This document shows, in pieces, positions 36,634-45,542 of a DNA stretch of 64,000 nt (position 1 is the first letter of the stretch; each line of letters starts with the position of its first letter). The notes under the pieces are model-generated. The model ran no database searches. It saw only the letters and a program-made list of their open reading frames with translations, and was not told where the DNA came from. Source of the DNA: Bacteroidales bacterium (GTDB lineage Bacteria; Bacteroidota; Bacteroidia; Bacteroidales; VadinHA17). Made by a program: the position numbers and the translations under genes. The stretch spans positions 1 to 64,000 of the forward strand of contig JANTGF010000004.1 of the NCBI GenBank assembly GCA_024763075.1, in the 5' to 3' direction.

Positions 36634-36661
36634 TAAAAGAATTTACCATTAAATATTTAAT

Positions 36662-36697
36662 AACCCTGCATTAAGTTTTTGTGCAGGGTTTTTTTAT
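36662..36697 (+). terminator. Rho-independent terminator after secDF
   Basis: Arms AACCCTGCA (36662-36670) and TGCAGGGTT (36682-36690) form a perfect 9 bp stem around an 11-base loop. An uninterrupted T run follows to 36697. Confidence 0.92.
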
Positions 36698-36753
36698 TCC
36701 CTCTAACTTTCGTAAATTCGCAGAGGATAATTAAGGATTTAAGTTACAGAAAA

Positions 36754-36981
36754 ATGAGTAATTTATTATTTATAAGCGGGGGTGAAATCTTTATTGTAAT
36801 GGTGGTTGTCCTGTTGTTATTTGGTGCCAACCGGATTCCGGAGATAGCCAGAGGTTTGGGTAAAGGCATGAATGAGTTTAAGAAGGCTACGGAAGATATA
36901 AAAAAGGAAATTAACGACAGTTCAGAAGGTGTGGTGGATGATATCAAAGAAATAAAAGACACCTTTGACGATATCAAATAA
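36754..36981 (+). CDS. tatA: Sec-independent translocase subunit TatA/TatE-like
   Basis: The frame could be read from 36679, but that start lies inside the secDF terminator. The ATG at 36754 gives the classic TatA protein [20 protein letters not shown], 75 residues long. It has one membrane helix (about 9-24), the hinge [20 protein letters not shown] with the conserved Phe-Gly, an amphipathic helix, and an acidic tail. TatA oligomers form the passage for folded proteins with twin-arginine signals. No tatC is in the window. A TAAATTCG box at 36713-36720 (one mismatch to TAnnTTTG) could be its promoter. Confidence 0.92.
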   Translation: MSNLLFISGGEIFIVMVVVLLLFGANRIPEIARGLGKGMNEFKKATEDIKKEINDSSEGVVDDIKEIKDTFDDIK

Positions 36982-37041
36982 CTGAAAAGCAATATTAATT
37001 TCTATCTTTATTCCTTTTAATTTCAAATCTGATCTCAAAAA

Positions 37042-37986
37042 TTGGAGCTTCATTCTTTTATTGAACTTATTGGAGGATTGATCTTATTACTGGGAGGTGG
37101 TCATTACCTTGTTTCCGGAGGCGTATGCCTTGCGCGAAGGTTAAATGTGTCCACGCTGGTGGTTGGGCTTACGGTTGTTTCTTTGGGGACCTCTGCCCCT
37201 GAACTTCTGGTGAGTTTGCATGCTGCAATATCCGGCCATCCCGATATATCGGTTGGGAATGTTGTTGGCTCCAATATTTCAAATATTGGCCTGGTCCTCG
37301 GTTTGTCGTCTCTTATATTTCCACTTGTTGTTCGGTCCACTTCCATTAAATTTGACTGGCCGGTGATGATGTTAACCGGAGTTTTGTTATACTGGTTCGG
37401 TTTTGATGGGGAAATCAGCCGCTTTGAGGGAATGATTTTTTCGCTGGGACTTGCCCTGTTCATTGTGTATTCATTTGTTAAATCCGGAAAAGATAAAACG
37501 ATTAAACCCGATGTCAGGGTTAAGTATAAAATGTCATTGCCAATGGCAATCTTTATTATTTTGGTTTCTTCTGCCGGGCTTTTATTCGGGGCAAGGATTC
37601 TTGTGAGGGGAGCAACGGATATAGCCCAGTATTTTCATGTGAGTGAAAGGGCCATCTCCCTTACTGTAATTGCAGTTGGGACCAGCCTTCCTGAACTGGC
37701 TACCTCGGTTGTTGCTGCTTTTAAAAAAGAAGCTGATATTTCAATAGGGAATATCATTGGTTCCAATATCTATAATACGTTTGGGATTCTTGGTCTTACG
37801 GCAGTAGTTAAACCGATTAAGAATATAAGTGAAGATATTATGAAAGAGGATATCATGTGGATGCTGGGTTTCTTTGTATTGCTTTTTCTTTTTATTCTTC
37901 CCATAAAGGGTGGAAAGATTACACGGTTAAAAGGAGTAATCTTTTTATTGATTTATGGTGCGTATATTTACATGGTCTTTAAATAA
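37042..37986 (+). CDS. Calcium/sodium antiporter (CaCA family, YrbG-like)
   Basis: The frame begins with TTG at 37042. An in-frame TGA at 37030-37032 leaves no ATG upstream, so TTG is the likely start. The 314-residue protein has two inverted halves of about five helices. Each half carries the family's alpha-repeat: [20 protein letters not shown] with [17 protein letters not shown] in the first, and [20 protein letters not shown] with [17 protein letters not shown] in the second. The Glu in each SAPE/SLPE motif binds the cation. A cytosolic linker ([15 protein letters not shown]) joins the halves. The stop codon overlaps the next start by one base, so the LolD-like ATPase is cotranslated. Confidence 0.94.
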   Translation: MELHSFIELIGGLILLLGGGHYLVSGGVCLARRLNVSTLVVGLTVVSLGTSAPELLVSLHAAISGHPDISVGNVVGSNISNIGLVLGLSSLIFPLVVRSTSIKFDWPVMMLTGVLLYWFGFDGEISRFEGMIFSLGLALFIVYSFVKSGKDKTIKPDVRVKYKMSLPMAIFIILVSSAGLLFGARILVRGATDIAQYFHVSERAISLTVIAVGTSLPELATSVVAAFKKEADISIGNIIGSNIYNTFGILGLTAVVKPIKNISEDIMKEDIMWMLGFFVLLFLFILPIKGGKITRLKGVIFLLIYGAYIYMVFK

Positions 37987-38654
37987 TGAAAAATAAGGAA
38001 ATGATTGTTGCAAGGAATATCGTTAAATCATTTGGTAGCTTACAGGTTCTTAAAGGGATTGATCTTAAGGTTGAAAAAGGTGAAATTGTTTGTATTATTG
38101 GTGAAAGTGGCGCAGGTAAAACAACTTTTTTGCAAATTTTGGGTACACTCGACCGACCGGATTCAGGGGAAATATTTTACAATGATATAAACGCTATGAA
38201 CCTGAAAGAGAAGCAGCTTTCAAAGTTCAGGAATAAGAATATAGGTTTTGTTTTTCAGTTTCATCACTTATTACCTGAGTTTACAGCCCATGAAAATGTT
38301 TGTATTCCAGCATTTATTGCAGGTATGTCCAGGTCTGTAGCTGAGAAAAAAGCAAAAGATATTCTTCATTTTTTTAATCTGGATGATCGCCTGGATCATA
38401 AGCCATCCGAACTTTCGGGTGGTGAGCAGCAAAGGGTGGCAGTTGCCAGAGCACTGATCAATGATCCGGGGCTTATCCTTGCCGATGAACCTTCTGGAAA
38501 CCTGGATAGCAGGAATAAGAAAGAATTGCATCAGTTACTTCTTAGTACCCGCGATAAATTTGATCAGACCATTGTCATCGTTACTCATGACAGGGAGGTG
38601 GAAAAGATTTCAGACAGGATTCTTACGATGAAAGACGGTGTAATTCTCCGATAA
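37986..38654 (+). CDS. LolD-like ABC transporter ATP-binding protein
   Basis: The 222-residue ATPase has Walker A GESGAGKT (39-46), the Q loop in [18 protein letters not shown], the ABC signature [20 protein letters not shown], Walker [13 protein letters not shown] and the switch His in [12 protein letters not shown]. The segment after the Q loop and the SGNLDSRN D-loop place it in the LolD/MacB/FtsE group, which serves FtsX-fold permeases. No permease is adjacent: its neighbours are a Ca2+/Na+ antiporter and a TIGR02757 gene. It may serve LolCE-like permeases elsewhere, or the ATPase-less MacB-like permease at 29.4 kb. Cytosolic face of the inner membrane. Confidence 0.92.
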   Translation: MKNKEMIVARNIVKSFGSLQVLKGIDLKVEKGEIVCIIGESGAGKTTFLQILGTLDRPDSGEIFYNDINAMNLKEKQLSKFRNKNIGFVFQFHHLLPEFTAHENVCIPAFIAGMSRSVAEKKAKDILHFFNLDDRLDHKPSELSGGEQQRVAVARALINDPGLILADEPSGNLDSRNKKELHQLLLSTRDKFDQTIVIVTHDREVEKISDRILTMKDGVILR

Positions 38655-38663
38655 CCCGCCCCC

Positions 38664-39434
38664 ATGGATGTCATCGAAGATTTGAAAGAATTTCTGGAAG
38701 GAAAGGCAGCCTTTTACAACCGGCCTGAATTTATTGAATCGGACCCCATACAAATTCCGCATAGATTTGAAAGAAAGGAAGACATTGAAATTGCGGCCTT
38801 CTTAACTTCTGCAATTTCATGGGGGAGAAGAACCATGATCATTAAAAAAGCAGGGGAGTTAATGGGATTGCTGTACCACAACCCTTTTGAGTTTTTAATG
38901 AATGCAACAAAAGCAGATTTTCATCTGTTCCGTGATTTTCAATATCGTACTTTTAAGGATGGGGATGGCGGATATTTTATTAAATCACTACAGAATATTT
39001 ATCTGAACTATGGGGGTTTACACGAGCTGCTTGCAAAAGGTTTTCATGACTCAGGAAGTATTAATGGGGCACTGGCCATATTCAGGGAAATATTTTTAAG
39101 TAAGTTTCCTCCACAACGTACTTTAAAACATGTGGCAGATGTAAACCGTGGCTCTGCTGCAAAAAAGCTGAATATGTTCCTGAGATGGATGGTCAGAACG
39201 GATAATCATGGAGTGGATTTTGGTATCTGGAAAGACATCCCTCCTTCTGCATTAATGATGCCATTGGATGTACATACGGGAAATGTGGCCAGAAAGCTGA
39301 ATTTGCTGACCCGTAAACAAAACGACTGGAAGGCGGTGGAGGAAATAACCGGAAATCTCAGAGAGTTTGATCCTGATGATCCGGTAAAATATGATTTTGC
39401 CTTGTTTGGGCTGGGCGTTTTCGAAAATTTTTAA
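38664..39434 (+). CDS. TIGR02757-family protein of unknown function
   Basis: The 256-residue soluble protein matches the TIGR02757 family, common in Bacteroidota. Visible segments are the N-terminal IEDLKEFLEGKAAFYNRPEF, DPIQIPHRFERKEDIEIAAF, the ISWGRRTMIIKKAGELM motif and LNMFLRWMVRTDNHGVDFGI. The C-terminal stretch is PLDVHTGNVARKLNLLTRKQ, then FDPDDPVKYDFALFGLGVFE. The helical layout with a late His/Asp cluster resembles HhH-GPD DNA glycosylase folds, but no enzymatic role is established. It is 9 bp after the LolD-like ATPase and leads directly into a methyltransferase gene, forming a four-gene unit with the antiporter. Confidence 0.88.
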   Translation: MDVIEDLKEFLEGKAAFYNRPEFIESDPIQIPHRFERKEDIEIAAFLTSAISWGRRTMIIKKAGELMGLLYHNPFEFLMNATKADFHLFRDFQYRTFKDGDGGYFIKSLQNIYLNYGGLHELLAKGFHDSGSINGALAIFREIFLSKFPPQRTLKHVADVNRGSAAKKLNMFLRWMVRTDNHGVDFGIWKDIPPSALMMPLDVHTGNVARKLNLLTRKQNDWKAVEEITGNLREFDPDDPVKYDFALFGLGVFENF

Positions 39435-39444
39435 AAATACATGG

Positions 39445-40158
39445 ATGAGTAATAGCTGGTTTCGTTTTAAGCAGTTTTTAGTGAAGCAGGGCAGATCGTC
39501 AATGAAGGTAGGAACGGATGGAGTTTTGCTTGGTTCCTTTGTCGATGTGGCAAATTCCAAAAAAATACTTGATGTAGGAACCGGTACGGGTTTGATTGCC
39601 CTCATGCTGGGCCAGCGGTCCATAGCACAGATTGATGCGGTAGAAATTGATGAAAATTCTTTTCTTGATGCATTTGAAAATACAGAAGCATCTCCATGGA
39701 AAGACAGGATAAATGTTTACCATTCCTCTTTTCAGGAATTTGCCCGTAATTTTCCTCCCTCAGAGGAAAAATATGATCTGATTGTATCAAATCCTCCTTA
39801 TTATCACAAATTACAAGAAGCACAACTTACAGGCCGGCAGATCGCACGCCATCAGCAATTATTACCTGAGAGGGATTTGTTGTATTATGCAGATAGGATT
39901 CTTAAGCCGCAGGGGAATTTATGGGTAATTAAACCCTATGAAAGATATGAGGAATTTAAAGAATCAGGCAAGAAATATCATTTGTTTCCTGTTTCTGAAT
40001 TATTGGTACGTTCAGCACCGGAAAAAGAAGTGTCCAGGATCATTCTTAGGTTTGCCAGAGAAAAGAAAAGGGTGGAATCCGGAGAATTGATTATTCAAAA
40101 AGAGAACAGGGAATATTCGGACGAATATGTCAGGCTTACACAGGAATTTTATTTATAA
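39445..40158 (+). CDS. tRNA1(Val) (adenine-37-N6)-methyltransferase, TrmN6-like
   Basis: An upstream ATG at 39391 would overlap the previous gene. I choose the ATG at 39445 (MSNSWFRFKQFLVKQGRSSM), 10 bp after the preceding stop, which gives the family's typical 237 residues. The SAM-binding motif I is ILDVGTGTGLIALML, the acidic ligand is DAVEIDENS, and the catalytic NPPY motif is SNPPYY (Asn116). The opening GRSSMKVGTDGVLLGSFV, which wraps the N6-adenine target, is diagnostic. The enzyme methylates A37 next to the anticodon. The last codons overlap the convergent ABC-F gene by 6 bp. Confidence 0.93.
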   Translation: MSNSWFRFKQFLVKQGRSSMKVGTDGVLLGSFVDVANSKKILDVGTGTGLIALMLGQRSIAQIDAVEIDENSFLDAFENTEASPWKDRINVYHSSFQEFARNFPPSEEKYDLIVSNPPYYHKLQEAQLTGRQIARHQQLLPERDLLYYADRILKPQGNLWVIKPYERYEEFKESGKKYHLFPVSELLVRSAPEKEVSRIILRFAREKKRVESGELIIQKENREYSDEYVRLTQEFYL

Positions 40159-42099
40159 AACCGGCCCTGCAGCTTCTTTTTTCTCAAGCTCCAGCGTAAC
40201 TTTTTCCCATTCATCAATTCTGTTCGCAAGGTCATTTTTTAACTGATCGTATTCTGTATAAAAAGCGGGCTCAAAAACCATTGTTCCGGTATTATGGGCA
40301 TCCTGCAACTGCTTATCTTTGCTTTCTATCATACTTTCCAGTTTTTCTATTTCAACCTCAAGAAGTTGAACTTTGTTCCGGAGTTTGCGAAGAGCCTGTT
40401 CATGCTTTTTCCCTGCCTCATACCGGGCTTTGGATGTTTTGTTTTTAGATTGTACAGGCTTTGCAGTTTTATTTTTATTCAGTTCACCCAGGGTATTCAG
40501 GTTCCGTTTTTCAAGGAATTCAAAGATACCTCCAAAATGTTCTTTAACCTGTTTATTTTTGAATTCAAAAACTTTTTGAACCAATCCATCCAGAAAATAC
40601 CGGTCGTGAGATACCAGGATTAGTGTTCCGTTGTAATTGAGCAGGGCCTGTTTCAGAATATCCTTAGACTGAATGTCAAGGTGGTTGGTTGGCTCATCCA
40701 GTACCAGTAGGGATGTGGGTTTTAAAAGTAATTTTATCATAGAAAGCCTGGACCTTTCACCTCCGGACAGTACTTTCACCTTTTTGTCTGCATTTTCGCC
40801 TCCAAACAAAAAAGCACCCAGGATGTTCCGTATTTGTGTTCTGATCTCTCCCGTGGCTTCGTCATCAATTGTCTCGAATACAGTTTTATTTTCATCCAGC
40901 AGTTCATCCTGGTTTTGAGCATAATATCCTATACTTACATTGTGCCCAATCTTGCAGATACGGGTATGTTCCAGTTTTTCACTTATGATTCTTGCAAGGG
41001 TGGTTTTCCCCTCACCGTTTTTCCCGACAAATGCCACCTTTTCTCCTCTCTCAATCGTAAGGCTTACATCTTTGAGTATAAGATCCTGTCCGTATCTCTT
41101 GGATAAGCCATTGACTCCAACCACGATATCCCCTGATCTCGGTGCAGCAGGGAACCTGAAATGAATACTTGATTCGTGCTCTTCAATTTCTATTCTTTCC
41201 AGTTTCCCGAGTTGCTTAACCCTGGATTGAACCTGATTTGCTTTTGTGGCTTTGTAACGGAACCTTTCAATGAAATCTTCTGTTTTTTCAATGAGCTTTT
41301 GCTGGTTATTATAGGCAGCCTGTATCTGTTCTTTCCGTTCTTCCCGTAGTATCAGGTATTTTGAATAGGGCACGTTGTAATCATTGATTTTGCCAAGGCT
41401 TATTTCAATGGTTCTGGTGGTTACCCTGTCAAGAAATGTACGGTCGTGTGAGATCAGCAATACTGATTTCGGATAGTTTATTAAAAAGTTTTCAAGCCAG
41501 ATGATGGATTCAATATCCAGATGATTGGTAGGTTCATCCAGAAGCAAAACATCCGGCTTGCTGAGAAGAACCTTTGCCAGTTCAATCCTCATTCTCCATC
41601 CACCACTAAATATTGCCGTAGGTTTCTCCAGATCGCCTTTCTTAAATCCAAGACCAACCAGGGTTTTTTCGACTTCTGCCATCATATTACCGCCTCCCAA
41701 AATGTCAAATCTTTCATGAGCTTCCGTCAGTTGATGGATTGTTTTCAGATAGGCTTCAGATTCATAGTCATCTCTTTCCTTAAGTTTCAGGTTGAGTTGA
41801 TGTATCCGTTTTTCAAGGAATCTGATTTCTTCAAATGCGCTGATTGCCTCTTCGAGAACAGTACCCTGATTATTGAGAACCATTTTTTGAGGTAAATAGC
41901 CTGTAACGTACTCCTGAGGAACAACTACTTCTCCCACATCAGGAGAAATCAGTCCTTTAATGAGTTTTAGAATGGTGGATTTGCCTGCGCCGTTTCTTCC
42001 TGCCAGGGCAACTTTCTCCCTGTCCCTGATCATAAACGAAACCTTGCTGAATAAAGGAATGCCTCCAAAACGAATTGTTACATTGTCAAGTGAAATCAT
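40153..42099 (-). CDS. ABC-F family ATP-binding protein (Uup/YheS-type)
   Basis: The 648-residue soluble protein has two ABC ATPase domains and no membrane helices. Domain 1 has Walker A GRNGAGKST (34-42), signature FSGGWRMRIELAK and LLDEPTNHLDIESI. The linker (about 235-310) contains NNQQKLIEKTEDFIERFRYK. Domain 2 has GKNGEGKTT, signature LSGGERSRLSMIKLLL and LVLDEPTNHLDIQS. A C-terminal coiled-coil of about 90 residues (ARYEAGKKHEQALRKLRNKV and VEIEKLESMIESKDKQLQ) resembles the Uup tail that binds DNA or ribosomes. ABC-F proteins act on the ribosomal E site in translation control or antibiotic protection. No resistance gene context is present, so a housekeeping role is likelier. Confidence 0.93.
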   Translation of the reverse strand: MISLDNVTIRFGGIPLFSKVSFMIRDREKVALAGRNGAGKSTILKLIKGLISPDVGEVVVPQEYVTGYLPQKMVLNNQGTVLEEAISAFEEIRFLEKRIHQLNLKLKERDDYESEAYLKTIHQLTEAHERFDILGGGNMMAEVEKTLVGLGFKKGDLEKPTAIFSGGWRMRIELAKVLLSKPDVLLLDEPTNHLDIESIIWLENFLINYPKSVLLISHDRTFLDRVTTRTIEISLGKINDYNVPYSKYLILREERKEQIQAAYNNQQKLIEKTEDFIERFRYKATKANQVQSRVKQLGKLERIEIEEHESSIHFRFPAAPRSGDIVVGVNGLSKRYGQDLILKDVSLTIERGEKVAFVGKNGEGKTTLARIISEKLEHTRICKIGHNVSIGYYAQNQDELLDENKTVFETIDDEATGEIRTQIRNILGAFLFGGENADKKVKVLSGGERSRLSMIKLLLKPTSLLVLDEPTNHLDIQSKDILKQALLNYNGTLILVSHDRYFLDGLVQKVFEFKNKQVKEHFGGIFEFLEKRNLNTLGELNKNKTAKPVQSKNKTSKARYEAGKKHEQALRKLRNKVQLLEVEIEKLESMIESKDKQLQDAHNTGTMVFEPAFYTEYDQLKNDLANRIDEWEKVTLELEKKEAAGPVL

Positions 42100-42208
42100 A
42101 CATGCAAATTTGACCTGGCAAATATAGCTAAATCTGATAAGATGAAACCGGTATTTTTGAAAGATAGTTTCAGATCTGCAGTTTTTAGAAAAACATTTAA
42201 TTTATCTC

Positions 42209-42216
42209 TATCTTTG
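42209..42216 (+). promoter_or_regulatory. Bacteroidota -7 promoter box of rlmD (TATCTTTG)
   Basis: TATCTTTG followed by CATA is an exact TAnnTTTG match 16 bp before the TTG start at 42233. That leaves a very short 5' leader of about ten bases, or about thirty if the ATG at 42254 is used instead. Confidence 0.6.
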
Positions 42217-42232
42217 CATAAAAATAGTTGTT

Positions 42233-43657
42233 TTGGGACGAAAAAGGAAAAAAATGCCTCTGCTGGAACAGGTTGGGGTAACAGATATAGGAGCGGAGGG
42301 AAAATCGATTGCACGTATAGATGAAAGAGTAATCTTTCTTACAAATGCGATTCCGGGTGATGTGGTGGACATTCAGGTAAACCGGAAGAAAAAAAACTTC
42401 ATGGAAGGATATCCGGTAAAATTTTACAAATATTCTGAGGACAGGGTAGAACCTTTCTGTGAACATTTTGGGGTTTGTGGTGGGTGTAAATGGCAGCAGT
42501 TGCCTTATGAAAAGCAATTGTTTTATAAGCAAAAACAGGTGGCTGACCAGCTTCAAAGGATTGGGGGTTTGAAAGAAGAAGAACTTAAAATGATGCAACC
42601 AATTTTGGCATCACCGAAAGACAGATATTATCGGAATAAGCTTGAATTTACTTTTTCAAATAAGCGATGGGTCACTAAGGAGGAACTGGAATCCGGCGAA
42701 GAAATTCATGAAAGAAAAGGATTGGGCTTTCATATTCCGAAGATGTTTGATAAAATCCTGGATATTCAGAATTGCTACCTGCAACCGGAACCATCCAACG
42801 AAATACGTGCCTGGTTCCGGGAGCATACAAAAGGTGCGGAATATTTTGATATACGCGAGCATAAAGGATTGATGCGAAACCTGACAATACGTACAGCAAA
42901 TACGGGTGAAGTGATGGTGATGGTGGCCTTTTATGAGAATAATGAATCTTACATTCAATCATTGCTTTCATCATTTGTAAAAGATTTTCCACAAGTTAAT
43001 TCGGTAATGTATGTGATAAACTCAAAGGCGAATGATACGATTCTGGATCAGGATATTTTATTATTCTCGGGAAAGGATTATATTGTTGAAAAAATGGAAG
43101 ATCTGGAATTCCAAATCGGGCCAAAGTCTTTTTATCAGACCAATTCAGAGCAGGCTTTATCACTGTATAAAACAGCCAGGGATTTTGCCGGTTTAAAGGG
43201 GGATGAAGTTGTGTATGACCTTTATACAGGTACAGGGACCATTGCTAACTTTATTGCAGGCTCAGCGGCAAAAGTGATTGGAATCGAATCGGTTCCGGAG
43301 GCAATTGAAGATGCAAAAGAGAACTCAGCCAGGAACCATATTTCAAATACTGTTTTTCTTGCAGGGGACATGAAAGATGCTTTTGATCCTGAACTGATGC
43401 AGGAACACGGAAAACCTGATGTTGTAATCCTTGACCCTCCCAGAGCCGGGGTGCATCAGAATGTAGTTGATAATCTGATTCATGCAGCTCCTCAGAAGAT
43501 TGTTTATGTAAGTTGTAATCCTGCTACGCAGGCCCGGGATATTAAATTGCTTGCCGGTCATTATTCCATTACGGGAATACAAGCAGTAGATATGTTCCCA
43601 CAGACCCATCATGTGGAAAATGTTGTTCTGCTGGAACGGGAAAAAGACAGGGAATAA
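42233..43657 (+). CDS. rlmD: 23S rRNA (uracil-1939-C5)-methyltransferase RlmD
   Basis: The enzyme methylates C5 of U1939 in 23S rRNA. The frame opens with TTG at 42233, giving a basic GRKRKKM start that fits the Lys/Arg-rich N-termini of Bacteroidota relatives; ATG at 42254 is the alternative. The 474-residue protein has a TRAM-like RNA-binding domain (TDIGAEGKSIARIDERVIFL, then NAIPGDVVDIQVNRKKKNF). The Fe-S cluster motif is CEHFGVCGGCKWQ, with a further Cys in QNCYLQ. A SAM-dependent catalytic domain follows with FYQTN, DLYTGTGTIANF, DPPRAGV and the catalytic Cys in YVSCNPATQARD. It converges on the symporter gene. Confidence 0.94.
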   Translation: MGRKRKKMPLLEQVGVTDIGAEGKSIARIDERVIFLTNAIPGDVVDIQVNRKKKNFMEGYPVKFYKYSEDRVEPFCEHFGVCGGCKWQQLPYEKQLFYKQKQVADQLQRIGGLKEEELKMMQPILASPKDRYYRNKLEFTFSNKRWVTKEELESGEEIHERKGLGFHIPKMFDKILDIQNCYLQPEPSNEIRAWFREHTKGAEYFDIREHKGLMRNLTIRTANTGEVMVMVAFYENNESYIQSLLSSFVKDFPQVNSVMYVINSKANDTILDQDILLFSGKDYIVEKMEDLEFQIGPKSFYQTNSEQALSLYKTARDFAGLKGDEVVYDLYTGTGTIANFIAGSAAKVIGIESVPEAIEDAKENSARNHISNTVFLAGDMKDAFDPELMQEHGKPDVVILDPPRAGVHQNVVDNLIHAAPQKIVYVSCNPATQARDIKLLAGHYSITGIQAVDMFPQTHHVENVVLLEREKDRE

Positions 43658-43670
43658 CTGATATCTTCCC

Positions 43671-43691
43671 ACTCCAGCCGGATTTCGGAGT
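43671..43691. terminator. Weak stem between convergent rlmD and symporter genes
   Basis: ACTCC (43671-43675) and GGAGT (43687-43691) can pair, with inner CCGGA and CGG bases offering more pairs. A short TGTTTT follows on the plus strand. It sits in the 42 bp between two convergent genes, where a bidirectional terminator is expected, but the stem is short. Confidence 0.35.
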
Positions 43692-43699
43692 CTGTTTTA

Positions 43700-45415
43700 T
43701 CAAACCGGAGTTTTTACTCCCGGGAAATTTTTCTTAAAATCAACCCAGTAATCCTTTATAGATGTTTTTATTTCTTTATGAAGCAGAAGGAGACCTATGA
43801 GGTTTGGAATAGCCATTAATACAATGGTAATATAAGATAAAGACCAGATGATGGTTGTATCGGTAAAGGATGCAAAGAAAAATCCTGCAACATATAAAAA
43901 ACGGTAATAAATTACATAATTTGGTCCTGCGAGATAAGTAATTGCCCTTCCTCCGTAATAAGACCACGAAATGGCTGTGGAAAAAGCAAATAACAACAAG
44001 CCAATAGAAACAATGTATTTACCATAATCACCCAAAAAACTGTGTCTGAAAGCTTCAGTAGTTAGTGGTGCACTGTGGATCAACGATTTCCCTTTAACAA
44101 CAATTTCTCCTGACTGGTTGTCCAGTTTGCCGTTTTTTACACTAACCTCACCGGTCATCAGATCTTTCCCGTAAAAATATTGCACATCCTCGGCAACTGA
44201 ACGGGAATTAATGAGGGTAACGGCATTTGTCATTTTCCCTTCTTCAATATTCAATTTGCCGGTATATAAAGGAAGTGATTCTTTGTGAAATAAGAAATGG
44301 TTCAGCTTTTCCTGGTCAGTTGGGATTTTATCGTTAAAGGTTCCGTCCAAAAAAGTCATGTCGGTTACCTGAAACTGATTTTCAATTTTTTGATTCCAGA
44401 CTCCGGATGAAAGCAAAACCAGTCCGGTGAGCGTACAAATTATTATGGTGTCTATAAAAGGTTCAAGAATAGCGACCATTCCTTCCGAAACAGGTTCATG
44501 TGCCTTGGCAGCTGCGTGTGCTATGGGTGCTGAACCCTGCCCGGCTTCATTGGAAAAAAGTCCTCTGTTGGCACCCCTGTTAAATACAAAGGCAAAACTG
44601 GCGCCCAGAAATCCCCCGACCGCTGCCTGTCCGGTAAAAGCATACCTGAAGATTGAAAGAAAAGAAGGAATGATATTCTCATAATTTGAGAATATAACAA
44701 AAGCTGCTCCTAAAAAATATAAAATAGCCATGGCCGGTACCAATCGGGAAGTTACTTTGGCAATTCTTTTGATCCCGCCAATTATTACCATTCCAAGCAA
44801 AACGGATAGAATTGCTCCGGTAATTATTTGTTTTAAACCAAAGGTCGTGAAAACAGAGTTGGAAATACTGTTAATCTGCGGTAAATTACCGGTTCCGAAA
44901 GAAGAAAGAATAGTAGCAACGGCAAAAAAACCACCCAGCCATTTTCCTGTCTGCAAAACTTTATTGTTCTTTAGTTTAATATTTAATCTTTTTTTCATGT
45001 AATACATGGGACCTCCGGAGATGGATCCGTCGGGCAGGATGTCCCGGTATTTATGAGAGATGGTGACTTCAACAAATTTTGTAGTCATTCCAAAAAAAGC
45101 AGTAACAAGCATCCAGAAAAGTGCGGCTGGCCCTCCCAGGTGAATGGCCAGTGCTACCCCGGCAATATTCCCGGTACCAACTGTTCCGGACAGGGCTGTA
45201 GATAAGGCCTGGAAGTGAGAAGTATCTCCTACATCCGTTTTTTTATCAAATTTCCCTTTTACTATGTTTATGGCATGTTTAAAATAGCGAATCTGAGGGA
45301 ACCCCAGATAAATAGTGAAAAAAATTCCGGTACCCAGAAGAAGAAATACAAACCACCAGTGTCCGCCCATATAAGAGTCGAGCTGGATTAAAAATGCATT
45401 TGCCTTTTGAATCAT
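43700..45415 (-). CDS. AGCS-family sodium/amino-acid (alanine or glycine) symporter with a large insert
   Basis: The 571-residue membrane protein has the AGCS family marks: [49 protein letters not shown] and [20 protein letters not shown]. The last helices read [20 protein letters not shown] and [15 protein letters not shown] proteins are usually about 450-490 residues. The extra length comes from residues 341-448 (108 residues), placed between the helix ending LSSGVW340 and the following APLTTEAF. The insert is polar ([34 protein letters not shown]), has no membrane helix and should lie outside the membrane. The substrate is not certain from sequence. Confidence 0.9.
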   Translation of the reverse strand: MIQKANAFLIQLDSYMGGHWWFVFLLLGTGIFFTIYLGFPQIRYFKHAINIVKGKFDKKTDVGDTSHFQALSTALSGTVGTGNIAGVALAIHLGGPAALFWMLVTAFFGMTTKFVEVTISHKYRDILPDGSISGGPMYYMKKRLNIKLKNNKVLQTGKWLGGFFAVATILSSFGTGNLPQINSISNSVFTTFGLKQIITGAILSVLLGMVIIGGIKRIAKVTSRLVPAMAILYFLGAAFVIFSNYENIIPSFLSIFRYAFTGQAAVGGFLGASFAFVFNRGANRGLFSNEAGQGSAPIAHAAAKAHEPVSEGMVAILEPFIDTIIICTLTGLVLLSSGVWNQKIENQFQVTDMTFLDGTFNDKIPTDQEKLNHFLFHKESLPLYTGKLNIEEGKMTNAVTLINSRSVAEDVQYFYGKDLMTGEVSVKNGKLDNQSGEIVVKGKSLIHSAPLTTEAFRHSFLGDYGKYIVSIGLLLFAFSTAISWSYYGGRAITYLAGPNYVIYYRFLYVAGFFFASFTDTTIIWSLSYITIVLMAIPNLIGLLLLHKEIKTSIKDYWVDFKKNFPGVKTPV

Positions 45416-45443
45416 TAAGCTTGGTTTTTTAGGATTAAGGAAA

Positions 45444-45451
45444 CAAATGTA
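45444..45451 (-). promoter_or_regulatory. Bacteroidota -7 promoter box of the symporter gene (TACATTTG on minus strand)
   Basis: The plus strand reads CAAATGTA, so the minus strand carries TACATTTG, an exact TAnnTTTG match 28 bp before the symporter start. It lies downstream of the leftward terminator at 45515-45542, so the symporter probably has its own start site beyond that hairpin. Confidence 0.5.
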
Positions 45452-45514
45452 ACAATAATGATAAAAATACCGAATGTAACTTTGAGAATTTGAAGGATAA
45501 AACGGATATAAAAA

Positions 45515-45542
45515 AAGAGTTTCCGGAAACCCGGAAACTCTT
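45515..45542 (-). terminator. Strong leftward rho-independent terminator with no assigned gene
   Basis: Arms AAGAGTTTCCGG (45515-45526) and CCGGAAACTCTT (45531-45542) form a perfect 12 bp stem around a four-base loop. Read on the minus strand the stem is followed by a run of T residues (the A run at 45511-45516 on the plus strand); on the plus strand no T run follows. So it should stop leftward transcription. The nearest gene on that strand to the right, the sulfatase, ends 592 bp away behind its own terminator. Confidence 0.75.

Noticed and set aside
36679..36753. Longer TatA reading from 36679
   Set aside because: That start lies inside the secDF terminator and before the likely promoter. 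The ATG at 36754 gives the normal TatA N-terminus.
39391..39444. Longer start for the tRNA methyltransferase
   Set aside because: It would overlap the preceding gene and add residues not fitting the family. The ATG at 39445 gives the usual N-terminus.
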